In this document: positions 26,265-35,646 of the stretch, one piece after another
Numbering within the stretch: the first letter of the stretch is position 1
Layout: each line of letters begins with the position of its first letter
Assembly (NCBI RefSeq): GCF_008065375.1
Contig: NZ_MU084032.1
Coordinates: forward strand, 150,907 to 214,906
Length of the DNA: 64,000 bases
Source of the DNA: Nonomuraea sp. SYSU D8015
GTDB lineage: Bacteria; Actinomycetota; Actinomycetes; Streptosporangiales; Streptosporangiaceae
Direction of reading: 5' to 3'
Program-made: the position numbers and the translations under genes
Notes under the pieces: generated by a model
What the model was told of the DNA's origin: nothing
The model's database searches: none
Seen by the model: only the letters and a program-made list of their open reading frames with translations

Positions 26265-28229
26265 CTACTGCGCATCACCGGAGTCTCTGGGGCGGCGGAA
26301 GATGACGGCGAGCACCCGCAGCACGAGGACGGCGGAGATCAGCATCAGGTTGTAGCCGATGAGGTGGAACAGCGACGTGCTCTCCAGCACCCGCGGGCCG
26401 CCGCCGGTGCCGAGCAGCATGACGGCCATCAGGCCCGCCGTCGCGCCGAGCACCGTGAGCAGCACCTGGTGGAGCAGCCCGGTCACGTACCGGCGGTCGC
26501 GGTCGTCGGCCAGCAGCCGTACGTTCATGCCGAATCTGCCGTGCTCGGCGGCGCTGGCGATGCGCTCGACGCGGCGGGGCAGGCGCCGCAGCATCGGCAG
26601 CAGCGCGGCCAGTTCCTGGGCGACCGTCTCCTTCACGGTGGCGGGGGTGACCTGCTCGGCCAGATGGCGGCCGGCGAACGCGCGGGCCTCGCCGATGAGG
26701 TCGAAGCCGGGCGACAGGCGCACGAGCGTGCCCTCCAGCGTGGCCAGCGCCCGGAACACGGCCGCGACCTCGGGCGGGAGCGACAGCCCGTACACAGAGA
26801 CGATCTTGAACAGGTCGGTGAACATCTGGACGCTGTCCATGCCCGGCCCCAGATGCCTGGCCATGAACTGGCCGAGCGCGCGTTCCAGCGCGGCCTCGTC
26901 GATGTCCTCCGGCCTGGGCACCACCTCCAGCAGCGCGTCGGTGACGCCGAGCGGGTCCTGCCGGTTCATGGCGAGCAGGAAGCGCTGGAGCGCCGAGCGC
27001 ACGGAGGCGTCGAGCCGCCCGACGGAGCCGAAGTCGAGCAATCCCAGCGTGCCGTCGTCGAGCAGCATGAGGTTGCCGGGATGCGGGTCGGCGTGGAAGA
27101 CGCCGTCGACGAGGATCTGCCTGAGCAGGCAGCCGAGCAGGTCGCGGGCCAGGCGGGGGCCGTCCTCGCGGGCGGCCGCGGTGACCGGCCGGCCTGACAG
27201 GCGTCGCATGACCAGGACGCGCTCGGTGCACAGGGCGGGGAACGGCTCGGGGTAGGTGACGCCGCCGCCGTTGGCCGCGGCGACGGCGGCCATGTTGGCG
27301 GCCTCGACGCGGAAGTCCAGCTCCTCGCGGATGGCCGCGGCGAATCCCTCGGCCAGGTCTCTCAGCCCCAGCGAACGGCCCCAGCGGGTCCTGGACTCCA
27401 GGGTGGCCGCCAGCCGCCGGACGATGTCGAGGTCCTTGGCGACCACGGTCTCGATGCCGGGCCGCCGTACCTTGACCACCACGCTCTCACCCGTGTGCAG
27501 GCGGGCGGTGTGCGCCTGCCCGACGGAGGCCGTGGCCAGCGGGGTGCGGTCGAACTCGGCGAAGACCTGGTCGACCGGCCCGCCCAGCTCCTCGGCGAGC
27601 ACCGGCTCGATCTGCTCCCACGGCGCCGGGGCGACCTGGTCCTGCAGCCGCCCCAGCTCGTCGACGAACTCGGCCGGCAACAGGTCGCGCCGGGTGGACA
27701 GCACCTGACCGAGCTTGACGAACGTGACGCCGCCCTCGTCGAGTGCCTCACGCAGCGATCTGGCCAGCCGTACCTTGCCGGGGCGGTCCTCCAGACGCTC
27801 GCCCCGGCCCCGGAGATAGGGGCCGAGGCCGTGTTTGACGGCGATCCTGGTGATCTGTGAGTAACGCCTGGCGCGGGAGACGCGGCCGCGTACGGAGCGC
27901 AGCAGCTCCACCGGCCCCGGCAGCGAGCCGGGCGGGATCAGCGCCTCGGCCAGCACCAGGAGCACCATCGGGATGAGCACCATGGACATCACGATGAGGA
28001 GCAGCACGCCCAGCGCTCCCGCGTCGGGCGGCTGCTCCGCGCCGGTGATCTCCACAGCGGACACGATGGGCTCGAGCACCGGCCCGGCCAGGCCGAAGGC
28101 GACCAGCGCCGCCAAGAACGTGCGCAGCGCCCCGAACCTGACACCCAGCAGCCGCTGCGCCGCCATGGCGAGCAGGATGATCGTCAGTAACGCGAACAGG
28201 CCGATGATCAGCTGACCGAGGAGATCCAT
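26265..28229 (-). CDS. ABC1/UbiB (AarF) family atypical kinase
   Basis: 654-aa membrane-bound kinase-like ATPase of the UbiB family, linked to isoprenoid quinone synthesis or lipid homeostasis. Three N-terminal membrane segments (about 5-25, 35-60, 75-100) precede the ABC1 domain with KLGQVLSTR (the KxGQ motif), PLATASVGQAH (the A-rich loop, ASVGQAH), VKVRRPG, VFHADPHPGNLM (catalytic region) and LLDFGSVG (metal-binding DFG). Two hydrophobic segments close the C-terminus. The upstream gene cluster gives no clear pathway. Confidence 0.93.
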   Translation of the reverse strand: MDLLGQLIIGLFALLTIILLAMAAQRLLGVRFGALRTFLAALVAFGLAGPVLEPIVSAVEITGAEQPPDAGALGVLLLIVMSMVLIPMVLLVLAEALIPPGSLPGPVELLRSVRGRVSRARRYSQITRIAVKHGLGPYLRGRGERLEDRPGKVRLARSLREALDEGGVTFVKLGQVLSTRRDLLPAEFVDELGRLQDQVAPAPWEQIEPVLAEELGGPVDQVFAEFDRTPLATASVGQAHTARLHTGESVVVKVRRPGIETVVAKDLDIVRRLAATLESRTRWGRSLGLRDLAEGFAAAIREELDFRVEAANMAAVAAANGGGVTYPEPFPALCTERVLVMRRLSGRPVTAAAREDGPRLARDLLGCLLRQILVDGVFHADPHPGNLMLLDDGTLGLLDFGSVGRLDASVRSALQRFLLAMNRQDPLGVTDALLEVVPRPEDIDEAALERALGQFMARHLGPGMDSVQMFTDLFKIVSVYGLSLPPEVAAVFRALATLEGTLVRLSPGFDLIGEARAFAGRHLAEQVTPATVKETVAQELAALLPMLRRLPRRVERIASAAEHGRFGMNVRLLADDRDRRYVTGLLHQVLLTVLGATAGLMAVMLLGTGGGPRVLESTSLFHLIGYNLMLISAVLVLRVLAVIFRRPRDSGDAQ

Positions 28230-28260
28230 GAGGCTGGATCATCGCACGGAGGCGCCCCGA

Positions 28261-29190
28261 TCACTTCATCGCGGCGGCGCGGGCCCGGCGCTCCTCCCGG
28301 CGCTCGACGAACCTGGCGGCCGTCGCCTCGGTCCTGGCCAGGAACGCGGCCAGCTCCTCGCGGGCCTTCTCGCCCTCGGGGCCCAGATCGCTCTTCTCGA
28401 ACACCGACCACTGCCGCAGCACCGGCATGAGCACGTCGTCGAGGTGCAGCCGCAGGTCGTAGATGCCCTCGTTGGCGATGATCAGAGCCTTGCGGGTGAA
28501 GCCCTCCATGCCCTGGCCGGGCATCTGGAAGGTGGTCACCACGTCGGTCACGGCGCGCATCGTCTGGCCGGGGTCGAGCTCGAAGGCCGCCTTGAGCAGG
28601 TTGCGGTAGAAGAGCATGTGGAGGTTCTCGTCGGCGGCGATCCTGGCGAGCAGCCGCTCGCAGCCCTCGTCGCCGGAGGCCTTGCCGGTGTTGCGGTGCG
28701 CGATGCGGGTGGCCAGCTCCTGGAAGGAGACGTACGCGAGCTGCTGCAGCATCGTGCCGTACTCGGTGATGAAGCCGCTCTCCATGTGGCGCATGCGGGC
28801 GCGTTCCAGCTCGACGGGGTCGACGGCGCGGGTGACGGTCAAGTAGTCGCGGATGGCGGTGCCGTGGCGGTCCTCCTCCGCCGTCCAGCGGTGCACCCAC
28901 GTGCCCCACGCGCCGTCACGGCCGAACGTGGTGGCGATCTCGTGGTGGTAGCTGGGGAGGTTGTCCTCGGTCAGGAGATTCACGATGAGCGACACGCGGG
29001 CCGCCTCGGGGATCTTGGAGTCGCTTTCCTGCCACGCCTCGCCCCCGTAGATGCCGTCGAAGTCGCGGCCCTCGCTCCACGGGATGTACTCGTGCGGGAA
29101 CCACTCCTTGGCCATGCTGTGGTGACGGTCGAGCTCCCCGGCCACGACCGGCTCGAGCTCGTGCAGCAGCTCCGTCTGAGTCATCGCCAT
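28261..29190 (-). CDS. acyl-[acyl-carrier-protein] desaturase (diiron)
   Basis: Soluble diiron oxygenase that inserts a double bond into ACP-bound fatty acids, needing O2 and reduced ferredoxin. The two iron-ligand motifs are EEDRHGTAI near residue 104 and DENLHMLFY near 190, with other Glu ligands in between; 309 aa fits the DesA-type actinobacterial enzymes. AAGGAG stands about 9 bases before ATG 29190. The 60-base upstream spacer contains an iron-box-like site and a 12-bp palindrome, so control by iron and/or by lipid state is plausible. Confidence 0.94.
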   Translation of the reverse strand: MAMTQTELLHELEPVVAGELDRHHSMAKEWFPHEYIPWSEGRDFDGIYGGEAWQESDSKIPEAARVSLIVNLLTEDNLPSYHHEIATTFGRDGAWGTWVHRWTAEEDRHGTAIRDYLTVTRAVDPVELERARMRHMESGFITEYGTMLQQLAYVSFQELATRIAHRNTGKASGDEGCERLLARIAADENLHMLFYRNLLKAAFELDPGQTMRAVTDVVTTFQMPGQGMEGFTRKALIIANEGIYDLRLHLDDVLMPVLRQWSVFEKSDLGPEGEKAREELAAFLARTEATAARFVERREERRARAAAMK

Positions 29191-29211
29191 AAAAGATCTT
29201 CTCCTTCAGGT

Positions 29212-29239
29212 TACGGTACCGTAGGTTAGGCTACCCGAA
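29212..29239 (-). promoter_or_regulatory. iron-box-like site and palindrome upstream of the desaturase
   Basis: GTAGGTTAGGCTACCCGAA (29221-29239) matches 16 of 19 positions of the DtxR/IdeR consensus TWAGGTTAGSCTWACCTWA. Directly adjoining it, TACGGTACCGTA (29212-29223) is a perfect 12-bp palindrome. Both lie 22-49 bases before the desaturase ATG. Confidence 0.6.
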
Positions 29240-29254
29240 GGACATACGGGGCGA

Positions 29255-29668
29255 TTAGCGACACTCATCACGTTTCAGGAGCCGGTCCAGCTTGATGCCG
29301 AGATCGAGCATCTCCGAGCGGACGGAGGCGAACTCGCGGGCGATCTCGGCGCGCACGGACGTGAACTCCTCGATCATGTCGAGCCGGAGGTCCGCGTCCT
29401 CGTCATCGTCTCCGTCGGCGTCACGGCCTGCCGGGTGGGCGCTCACCTCCCGCCGTATGCCTTCGACCTCGGTCTGGACGGCGGCGATGTCCTCGCCCAG
29501 CTCGACCCGGGCGGCGGCGAGCTCGGCCCGGAGAGCGGCGACCTCGCCTTCGAGACACCTGATCCGGTCGTGGATCTCACGCAGCAGATCCACCTGCCCT
29601 ACCGGCTCGTCCGCCGCGAGGTCCTCAACACGGAGCTTCACGTCGCGAATCTCCGCTTGCACGTCCAC
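29255..29668 (-). CDS. coiled-coil protein of unknown function
   Basis: 137 aa, almost entirely heptad-rich helix (LREIHDRIRCLEGEVAALRAELAAARVELGEDI) with an acidic break GRDADGDDDEDAD near residue 85. Heptads then resume to a KLDRLLKRDE tail. No signal, membrane segment or known domain. It lies directly upstream of the desaturase, but the promoter-like sequence between them suggests separate transcription. Confidence 0.65.
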   Translation of the reverse strand: MDVQAEIRDVKLRVEDLAADEPVGQVDLLREIHDRIRCLEGEVAALRAELAAARVELGEDIAAVQTEVEGIRREVSAHPAGRDADGDDDEDADLRLDMIEEFTSVRAEIAREFASVRSEMLDLGIKLDRLLKRDECR

Positions 29669-29876
29669 ACACGCTCACTTTCTTCCCTGTTCCGTCATCG
29701 CGTGGTTGCACTCCGTAGTGATGGTAGCCACCACCTGACGGGGACGGGGTGCGGTTTCACCACACGGACCCGGTGCCCCCGGCACGCCGGCTTCAGCCGG
29801 CCCCACGTTCTGTCATCACATGATTACCAGACCGTACGCGGACACCTTCGCCGCGCAACGAGACATGGGAGTGGTT
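29669..29876. other. intergenic region
   Basis: 208 bases between two minus-strand genes. It contains a few AT-richer stretches (near 29820-29885) that may be promoter or terminator, but no hairpin or consensus promoter I would defend. Confidence 0.35.
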
Positions 29877-30503
29877 TTATTCAACCCGGTCTTCGATCTC
29901 CCACACATGGTCGATGACGTGCCAGGCGATGCGTCTCAAGGCGTACCGGGGAGGCCACTTGGTGGTCTCGGGCGGCGCCCACGGGCGGGACAGGACGTCG
30001 GCGAGTTCGGCGCGCATGGCGTCGCGGTCGGCCGTAGACGTGAAGGGCTTGTGGCGGATGTCGAGCATTCTGGCGTAGCCGCGCTCGGCCTCCACCACAT
30101 GGTCCACGATCTTGCTGCGGTCGCGCCCGCCCCCGCGCGGCCCCTTGCGGAGCTCCTCCGGGGAGGCGGCGGCGACCTCGTCGAAGAGGTCCCAGGCGGC
30201 CCGCAGCAGGGCGACGCCGCGCTCGGCCTCCTCCGCCGGCAGCGGCTCCCGGTCCAGGTCGGGCACGACGCCGGGGGCGCCGAAGTCCGTGGTGGAGTTG
30301 CCCGGCACCCGGGCCACCACGACGGGTTCGCCGGGCGAGAACGGCACCCCGGCGCGCTCGGCGACGACCCGGTAGCGGGGCGCGTAGTCCATGAGACGCT
30401 CGATGGCCGCCTCCTCGCCCTTGCCGATCCGGCACCAACCGGGCCAGTCGAGCGAGCAGGCGAACACCTTCTTGGGGCCGATCTCCAGATAAAGGCGGGT
30501 CAT
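29877..30503 (-). CDS. HicB-like / DinB-like protein
   Basis: 208 aa. The first 55 residues (RLYLEIGPKKVFACSLDWPG, then CRIGKGEEAAIERL) resemble a HicB-type half-barrel. The rest resembles a DinB-like four-helix bundle with candidate metal His residues in IVDHVVEAERGYARM and RRIAWHVIDHVWEIEDR. This two-part layout is seen in actinobacterial proteins of unknown function. DinB folds often serve thiol- or metal-dependent transferases; function here is not assigned. Confidence 0.7.
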   Translation of the reverse strand: MTRLYLEIGPKKVFACSLDWPGWCRIGKGEEAAIERLMDYAPRYRVVAERAGVPFSPGEPVVVARVPGNSTTDFGAPGVVPDLDREPLPAEEAERGVALLRAAWDLFDEVAAASPEELRKGPRGGGRDRSKIVDHVVEAERGYARMLDIRHKPFTSTADRDAMRAELADVLSRPWAPPETTKWPPRYALRRIAWHVIDHVWEIEDRVE

Positions 30504-30569
30504 GCCAGGTCAGCCTGCCATCCATACCTGTCAGGGACGGTCAGGTTCGGCACGCTCCCGTCGGATCCG

Positions 30570-31349
30570 CTAGATCAGGTCGAGGAGGTCGGCGACCGAG
30601 TCGACGACGAGATCGGGCCGGTAGGGGTAGCGGTCGACCTGGTCGCGCGTGGTGACGCCGGTGAGGACGAGGATCGTGTAGAGGCCGGCCTCCATGCCGG
30701 ACACGACGTCGGTGTCCATGCGGTCGCCGATCATCGCGGTGGTCTCGCTGTGGGCCTCGATGTCGTTGAGCGCGCTGCGCATCATGCGGGGGTTGGGCTT
30801 GCCGACGAAGTAGGGGGCGACGCCGGTGGCCTTGGTGATGAGGGCGGCCACGGCGCCGCAGGCCGGGAGGGAGCCCTCGGTGGAGGGGCCGATGGGGTCG
30901 GGGTTGGTGGCGATGAAGCGCGCGCCGCCCTCGATGAGGCGGATGGCGCGGGTGATCTGGGTGAAGCTGTAGGTGCGCGTCTCGCCGAGCACGACGTAGT
31001 CGGGGTCGAGGTCGGTGAGGACGTAGCCGACCTCGTGCAGCGCCGTGGTGAGCCCCGCCTCGCCGATGACGTACGCCGATCCGCCCGGCCGCTGGTCGTC
31101 GAGGAACTGGGCGGTGGCCAGGGCGGAGGTCCAGATGGACTCGGCGGGCACGTCGAGTCCCGCGCCGGCCAGGCGCACGGACAGATCGCGCTGCGTGTAG
31201 ATCGAGTTGTTCGTCAGGACCCTGAACTTCTTGCCTGATTCGCTGAGCCGTTTGATGAATTCGTCCGCACCGGGGATCGGACGCCCCTCGTGGACCAGGA
31301 CGCCGTCCATGTCGGACAACCACGAGTCGATCCGCTTACGCTGAGTCAC
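30570..31349 (-). CDS. HAD-IIA (NagD-like) sugar-phosphate phosphatase
   Basis: 259-aa phosphatase of the NagD/PGP group. Motif [10 protein letters not shown] supplies the nucleophile and acid Asp, motif II is [10 protein letters not shown], the C2 cap follows, then Lys in [10 protein letters not shown] and motif [12 protein letters not shown]. Family members dephosphorylate sugar phosphates or nucleotides. The GTG start at 31349 puts motif I at residue 13, as usual. The divergent M20 peptidase gene begins about 60 bases away. Confidence 0.9.
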   Translation of the reverse strand: MTQRKRIDSWLSDMDGVLVHEGRPIPGADEFIKRLSESGKKFRVLTNNSIYTQRDLSVRLAGAGLDVPAESIWTSALATAQFLDDQRPGGSAYVIGEAGLTTALHEVGYVLTDLDPDYVVLGETRTYSFTQITRAIRLIEGGARFIATNPDPIGPSTEGSLPACGAVAALITKATGVAPYFVGKPNPRMMRSALNDIEAHSETTAMIGDRMDTDVVSGMEAGLYTILVLTGVTTRDQVDRYPYRPDLVVDSVADLLDLI

Positions 31350-31410
31350 CCGCTCATGGTACCGAGCGCGCCTTGTCGACTTCCGTGCCGGGACGTGAAC
31401 AATGTTCCTC

Positions 31411-32601
31411 ATGTCGTTCACCGAATCCGCACAGGACATGCGGGACGAACTCATCCAGCTCAGGCATTCGCTGCACACGACCCCCGAACTCGGCCTCCAC
31501 CTCCCCCGCACGCAGGAGAAGGTCCTCGAGGCGCTGGACGGCCTGCCGCTGGAGATCAAGACGGGCACGGCGCTCAGCTCGGTCACGGCGGTGCTGCGGG
31601 GCGGCCGGCCGGGCCCCGCCGTGCTGCTGCGGGGCGACATGGACGCGCTGCCGGTGACGGAGAAGAACGACCTGCCGTACGTCTCCCAGCTGCCCGGGCA
31701 GATGCACGCGTGCGGGCACGACCTGCACACCGCGATGCTGGTGGGGGCGGCGCACCTGCTGAGCGCCCGGCGGGAGGAGCTCGCGGGCGACGTGATCTTC
31801 ATGTTCCAGCCCGGCGAGGAGGGGCACGAGGGCGCCAAGCACATGATCGGCGAGGGCGTGCTCGACGCGGCCGGCCCGCGCCCGGTGGCGGCGTACGGCA
31901 TGCACGTGGTGTCGGCGATGCTGCCGAACGGGCTGTTCGCGTCCCGCCCAGGGCCGATCATGGCGGCGGCGGACGTGTTCTGCGTGACGGTGAAGGGGCG
32001 CGGCGGGCACGGGTCGACCCCGCACCGCGCGCTGGACCCGATCCAGGCCGGGTGCGAGATGGTGACGGCGCTGCAGACGATGGTGACCAGGACGTTCGAC
32101 GTGTTCGACCCGGTGGTGGTGACGGTGGGCAGCTTCCACGGCGGGTCGGCGGACAACGTCATCCCGGACGAGGCCAGGTTCGAGGCCACGGTGCGCACGT
32201 TCAGCAAGGACAACCGGGTGCTGGTCAAGCGCCGGCTGGTGGAGGTGGTGCGGGGCATCGCGGCGGCGCACGGGCTGGAGGCCGAGGCGTCGTTCGGGAT
32301 GGGTTACCCGGTGACGGTGAACGACCAGAGCGAGGCGGACTTCGTGGGCCGGACGGCCGACGAGTTGTTCGGGCCGGGGCGCTATTTCGTCGCGCCGCAG
32401 CCGGTGATGGGGTCGGAGGACTTCTCGTACGTGCTGGAGGAGGTCCCGGGGGCGTTCGTCTTCCTGGGGGCCTGCCCGCCGGACCGGGACCCGGCCGTCG
32501 CGCCCTACAACCATTCGCCGGAGGCCGTGTTCGACGACGCGGTGCTGCCGGACGGGGCCGCCCTGTACGCGTCGCTGGCCCACGCGCGCCTCACCCGATG
32601 A
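31411..32601 (+). CDS. M20-family amidohydrolase/metallopeptidase
   Basis: Zinc-dependent hydrolase of the M20D (IAA-amino acid hydrolase/carboxypeptidase) type, about 396 aa. Metal-binding features are [24 protein letters not shown] (Cys/His ligands), [15 protein letters not shown] (catalytic Glu pair), YGMHV and the late His in YNHSPEAVF. The dimerisation domain (about 185-300) contains [15 protein letters not shown]. It likely deacylates N-acyl amino acids or small peptides. ATG 31411 is preferred to 31402 by position; neither has a strong ribosome site. Confidence 0.9.
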   Translation: MSFTESAQDMRDELIQLRHSLHTTPELGLHLPRTQEKVLEALDGLPLEIKTGTALSSVTAVLRGGRPGPAVLLRGDMDALPVTEKNDLPYVSQLPGQMHACGHDLHTAMLVGAAHLLSARREELAGDVIFMFQPGEEGHEGAKHMIGEGVLDAAGPRPVAAYGMHVVSAMLPNGLFASRPGPIMAAADVFCVTVKGRGGHGSTPHRALDPIQAGCEMVTALQTMVTRTFDVFDPVVVTVGSFHGGSADNVIPDEARFEATVRTFSKDNRVLVKRRLVEVVRGIAAAHGLEAEASFGMGYPVTVNDQSEADFVGRTADELFGPGRYFVAPQPVMGSEDFSYVLEEVPGAFVFLGACPPDRDPAVAPYNHSPEAVFDDAVLPDGAALYASLAHARLTR

Positions 32602-32717
32602 ACCCCGCGCCGCGCCGTCGCAGGCCGGCCTCCATGCAGCTGCCTGGGAAGACCTCCGGCGGTGACGGAGGAGCGGAGGGGTAGTCGTGACAAGGTGGCG
32701 GAAAACGGGATGAACCG

Positions 32718-33683
32718 ATGAGAGCTTGGGTGGTCACGGAGCCGGGGCCGATGGCGTCCGGCCCGCTGGAGCTGGTCGAGCGGGAGGTGCCCGAGCCGGG
32801 TCCCGGCGAGGTGCTGGTGCGGGTAGAGGCGTGCGGCGTGTGCCGGACCGACCTGCACCTGGCGGAGGGCGATCTGCGGCCGCGGCGGCCGCGCACCGCG
32901 CCGGGGCACCAGGCGGTGGGCCGGGTCGAGGGCACCGGGCAGCGGGTGGGCGTGGCCTGGCTGCGCTCCACCTGCGGCACCTGCCGGTATTGCGCCAGGG
33001 GCATGGAGAACCTCTGCCCGTCTTCGACCTACACGGGGTGGGACGCCGACGGCGGGTTCGCCGAATACCTCGTGGCGCCGTCCGACTACGTCTATCCCCT
33101 GCCCGATGACGTGCCGGCCGAGCGGCTGGCGCCGCTGCTGTGCGCGGGGATCATCGGCTACCGGGCGCTGGCGCGCTGCGACCTGCCGCCCGGCGGCCGC
33201 CTCGGCATCTACGGGTTCGGGGCCTCGGCGCACCTGACCGCGCAGGCGGCCATCGCGCAGGGCGCCACCGTGCACGTGGCGACCAGGTCTCCGGCGTCCC
33301 GGCGGCTGGCGCTCGAGCTCGGCGCCGCCTCGGCCGGCGACCGGCCGCCGGAGCCGCTGGACTCGGCCATCCTGTTCGCGCCGGTGGGCGACCTGGTGCC
33401 GCCCGCGCTGGAGGCGCTCGACCGCGGCGGCACGCTCGCCATCGCCGGGATCCACCTGACCGACGTCCCGGCGCTCGACTACGACCGGCACCTGTTCCAG
33501 GAGCGGACGCTGCGCAGCGTGACCGCCAACACCAGGGCCGACGGACGGGCTTATCTGGAGCTGGCGCTGGCGCATCCGCCGCGCGTGACGATCGCGCCCT
33601 ATCCCTTCGAATCGGCCGCCCGCGCGCTCACCGATCTGGCGAACGACCAGGTCAACGGGGCCGCCGTCTTGGTCATGGGCTGA
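32718..33683 (+). CDS. zinc-dependent alcohol dehydrogenase
   Basis: Medium-chain dehydrogenase of 321 aa. The catalytic zinc site is [12 protein letters not shown] and GHQAVG, and the structural-zinc Cys cluster is [17 protein letters not shown]. The Rossmann loop [14 protein letters not shown] binds NAD(P). It resembles actinobacterial AdhP-like enzymes of short primary alcohols. It lies just before, but with its own spacing from, the ABC transporter operon. Confidence 0.9.
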   Translation: MRAWVVTEPGPMASGPLELVEREVPEPGPGEVLVRVEACGVCRTDLHLAEGDLRPRRPRTAPGHQAVGRVEGTGQRVGVAWLRSTCGTCRYCARGMENLCPSSTYTGWDADGGFAEYLVAPSDYVYPLPDDVPAERLAPLLCAGIIGYRALARCDLPPGGRLGIYGFGASAHLTAQAAIAQGATVHVATRSPASRRLALELGAASAGDRPPEPLDSAILFAPVGDLVPPALEALDRGGTLAIAGIHLTDVPALDYDRHLFQERTLRSVTANTRADGRAYLELALAHPPRVTIAPYPFESAARALTDLANDQVNGAAVLVMG

Positions 33684-33763
33684 AGTTTTACTTGACGGCG
33701 CTTAGCACCAGTCCGCACACTCATGAAGGAAAGTTACATTAGCTTCACAACCTCTGGAGATTA

Positions 33764-33792
33764 TTGACGCCCGTCGAGCGCGATCGTAATGT
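33764..33792 (+). promoter_or_regulatory. sigma-70-like promoter of the transporter operon
   Basis: TTGACG (33764-33769), a 17-base spacer and TAATGT (33787-33792), ending 36 bases before the ATG of the substrate-binding protein. The spacer between the dehydrogenase and this gene is AT-rich relative to the neighbourhood. Confidence 0.6.
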
Positions 33793-33828
33793 CCGGTCAA
33801 TCCCTACAGACATCCCCCGGAGCGGCAA

Positions 33829-35643
33829 ATGAAGCGACTGGCAGCGGTAGTGGCGTTGCTGGGCATGGCCACCGCGACAGCGGCGTGCAGCGGAGGTTCC
33901 ACCAACCGGTCCGGCTCGGGCGGTGGCGGCCTGTTCACCACAGTTGATGTGCTCAAGCCAGGCCTCGACGCCAGCGGCCCGGCGAACCCGTGGGCCCCCA
34001 AGGGCAACTCGTTCCTTGGCTACAACGCGATGAAGCTCGGCTGGGTCAAGAACCATCTGACCGACCCGAACCAATTCTATCCGGGCATAGCTGCGAGCTG
34101 GGAAATCGCGCCCGACAACTCCTCGATCACCCTCCGCCTGCAGCCGAACGGCAAGTGGTCCGACGGCAAGCCGGTGACGGCGGAGGACGTCAAGCTCTCC
34201 CTCGGGCTCGCCTACACCACCGGCAGCACCGCGTTCGCGGTCACGCCGGGCGCGGCCGGCGCGGCGGCCGACATCCAGGTCGTCGACGACAAGACCGTCA
34301 AGATCACCCAGGACATGAGCAACCCCAGCGCGAAGTTCGCCCGGGGCGTCATGGACAGCTGGGTCGTGCCGGCCCACGTGTGGGGCAGCCTGCTGCCGGC
34401 CGACTTCTGGGACAAGCTCAAGACCTCCAGGGGCACCGGCGCCGAGGCGGAGAAGGCACGCGAGGAGATCCTCGCCATCGGACAGAAGGTCCTCGCCTTC
34501 GCCCCGCCGAAGGACGTCTCGGCCGGCCCGTTCGTGCTGGAGAGGGTCAACCCGGGCGAGGCGCTGCTGCTGAAGAACAAGAACTTCTACAACGTCGCGA
34601 ACATCGTCCCCGACCAGGTGAAGATGCTCAACTACAGCGGCAACGAGCAGATCTGGAACTACCTGAGCGCGGGCAAGCTCGACCACGCGGGCTTCACCGC
34701 CATGCCCACCGACGTCATGAACCGGATCAAGCAGGCGCCCGGCTCCAACGTCATCAGGGGCTTCTCGCCGGTGGCCGTCGGCATGGCGTTCAACCAGTCG
34801 AAGAAGCCGTACGACAACGTGCACGTGCGCCGCGGCCTGGCGTACCTCATCGACCGCGAGGAGGTCACGAAGGTGGCCTCGCCCGAGGGCGGCACGCCGG
34901 CCGTGACGACCTCCGGCATCCACCAGAAGCCGGCGCAGGAGTGGATCGGCTCGGAGCTGTCGAGCCTGGAGCCGTACAAGCACGACGTGGCCAAGGCGGA
35001 GGCCGAGTTCAAGCAGGCCGGTCTGAAGAAGACGGGCGGCAAGTGGACGCTGGCCGACGGCAAGCCGTGGAAGGTCACCATGCACGCGCCCGCGCCTTTC
35101 TCCGACTGGATCTCCGCGCAGGAGAACATCAAGAGCCAGCTGGTCGAGAACGGCGTGGACGCCGAGGTCGTCACCGTCGCCGACTACCCCGTCTACCTGG
35201 AGGAGATCGCGGCCGGCAAGTACGACGTCGGCTTCTGGCTGATGGCGCTCGGCCCCGCGCCGTACGACATCTTCCAGCGCCTCTACGGCGCCTCCAACGG
35301 CTGGACCAACGTCGCCGGCAACGTCAAGCACAGCGCCCCCGGCAAGGCCGGCAACTGGATGGGCAGCGCCGAGGAGATCGACGTCGCGGGCGTCGGCAAG
35401 GTCAACCCCGGTGAGCTGACCGCCAAGCTCAACGCGGTCTCCGCCGAGGAGGCCAAGCCGATCATGGCGCAGCTCGCCAAGACCGCCAACCAGGACCTTC
35501 CCGCGATCCAGTTGTGGGACTACGTGAACAGCCAGTTCACCAACACCACCCGGTTCACCGGGTGGCCCGAGCAGGACAGCGACGTTCTGCGCCTTCCCGC
35601 CGGGGTGTGGATGCAGCTCGGCATGGTCAAGAAGAAGCAGTAA
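33829..35643 (+). CDS. ABC transporter substrate-binding lipoprotein (oligopeptide class)
   Basis: SBP family 5 (DppA/OppA-like), 604 aa, anchored outside the membrane by a lipobox: MKRLAAVVALLGMATATAAC with Cys near residue 20. The family signature region is ITLRLQPNGKWSDGKPVTAED, followed by VRRGLAYLIDREEV. Family 5 proteins bind di- or oligopeptides, nickel, or cell-wall muropeptides. First gene of a five-gene transporter operon. The muramic-acid genes downstream suggest peptidoglycan fragments as cargo; that is inference. Confidence 0.93.
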   Translation: MKRLAAVVALLGMATATAACSGGSTNRSGSGGGGLFTTVDVLKPGLDASGPANPWAPKGNSFLGYNAMKLGWVKNHLTDPNQFYPGIAASWEIAPDNSSITLRLQPNGKWSDGKPVTAEDVKLSLGLAYTTGSTAFAVTPGAAGAAADIQVVDDKTVKITQDMSNPSAKFARGVMDSWVVPAHVWGSLLPADFWDKLKTSRGTGAEAEKAREEILAIGQKVLAFAPPKDVSAGPFVLERVNPGEALLLKNKNFYNVANIVPDQVKMLNYSGNEQIWNYLSAGKLDHAGFTAMPTDVMNRIKQAPGSNVIRGFSPVAVGMAFNQSKKPYDNVHVRRGLAYLIDREEVTKVASPEGGTPAVTTSGIHQKPAQEWIGSELSSLEPYKHDVAKAEAEFKQAGLKKTGGKWTLADGKPWKVTMHAPAPFSDWISAQENIKSQLVENGVDAEVVTVADYPVYLEEIAAGKYDVGFWLMALGPAPYDIFQRLYGASNGWTNVAGNVKHSAPGKAGNWMGSAEEIDVAGVGKVNPGELTAKLNAVSAEEAKPIMAQLAKTANQDLPAIQLWDYVNSQFTNTTRFTGWPEQDSDVLRLPAGVWMQLGMVKKKQ

Positions 35644-35646
35644 CGC

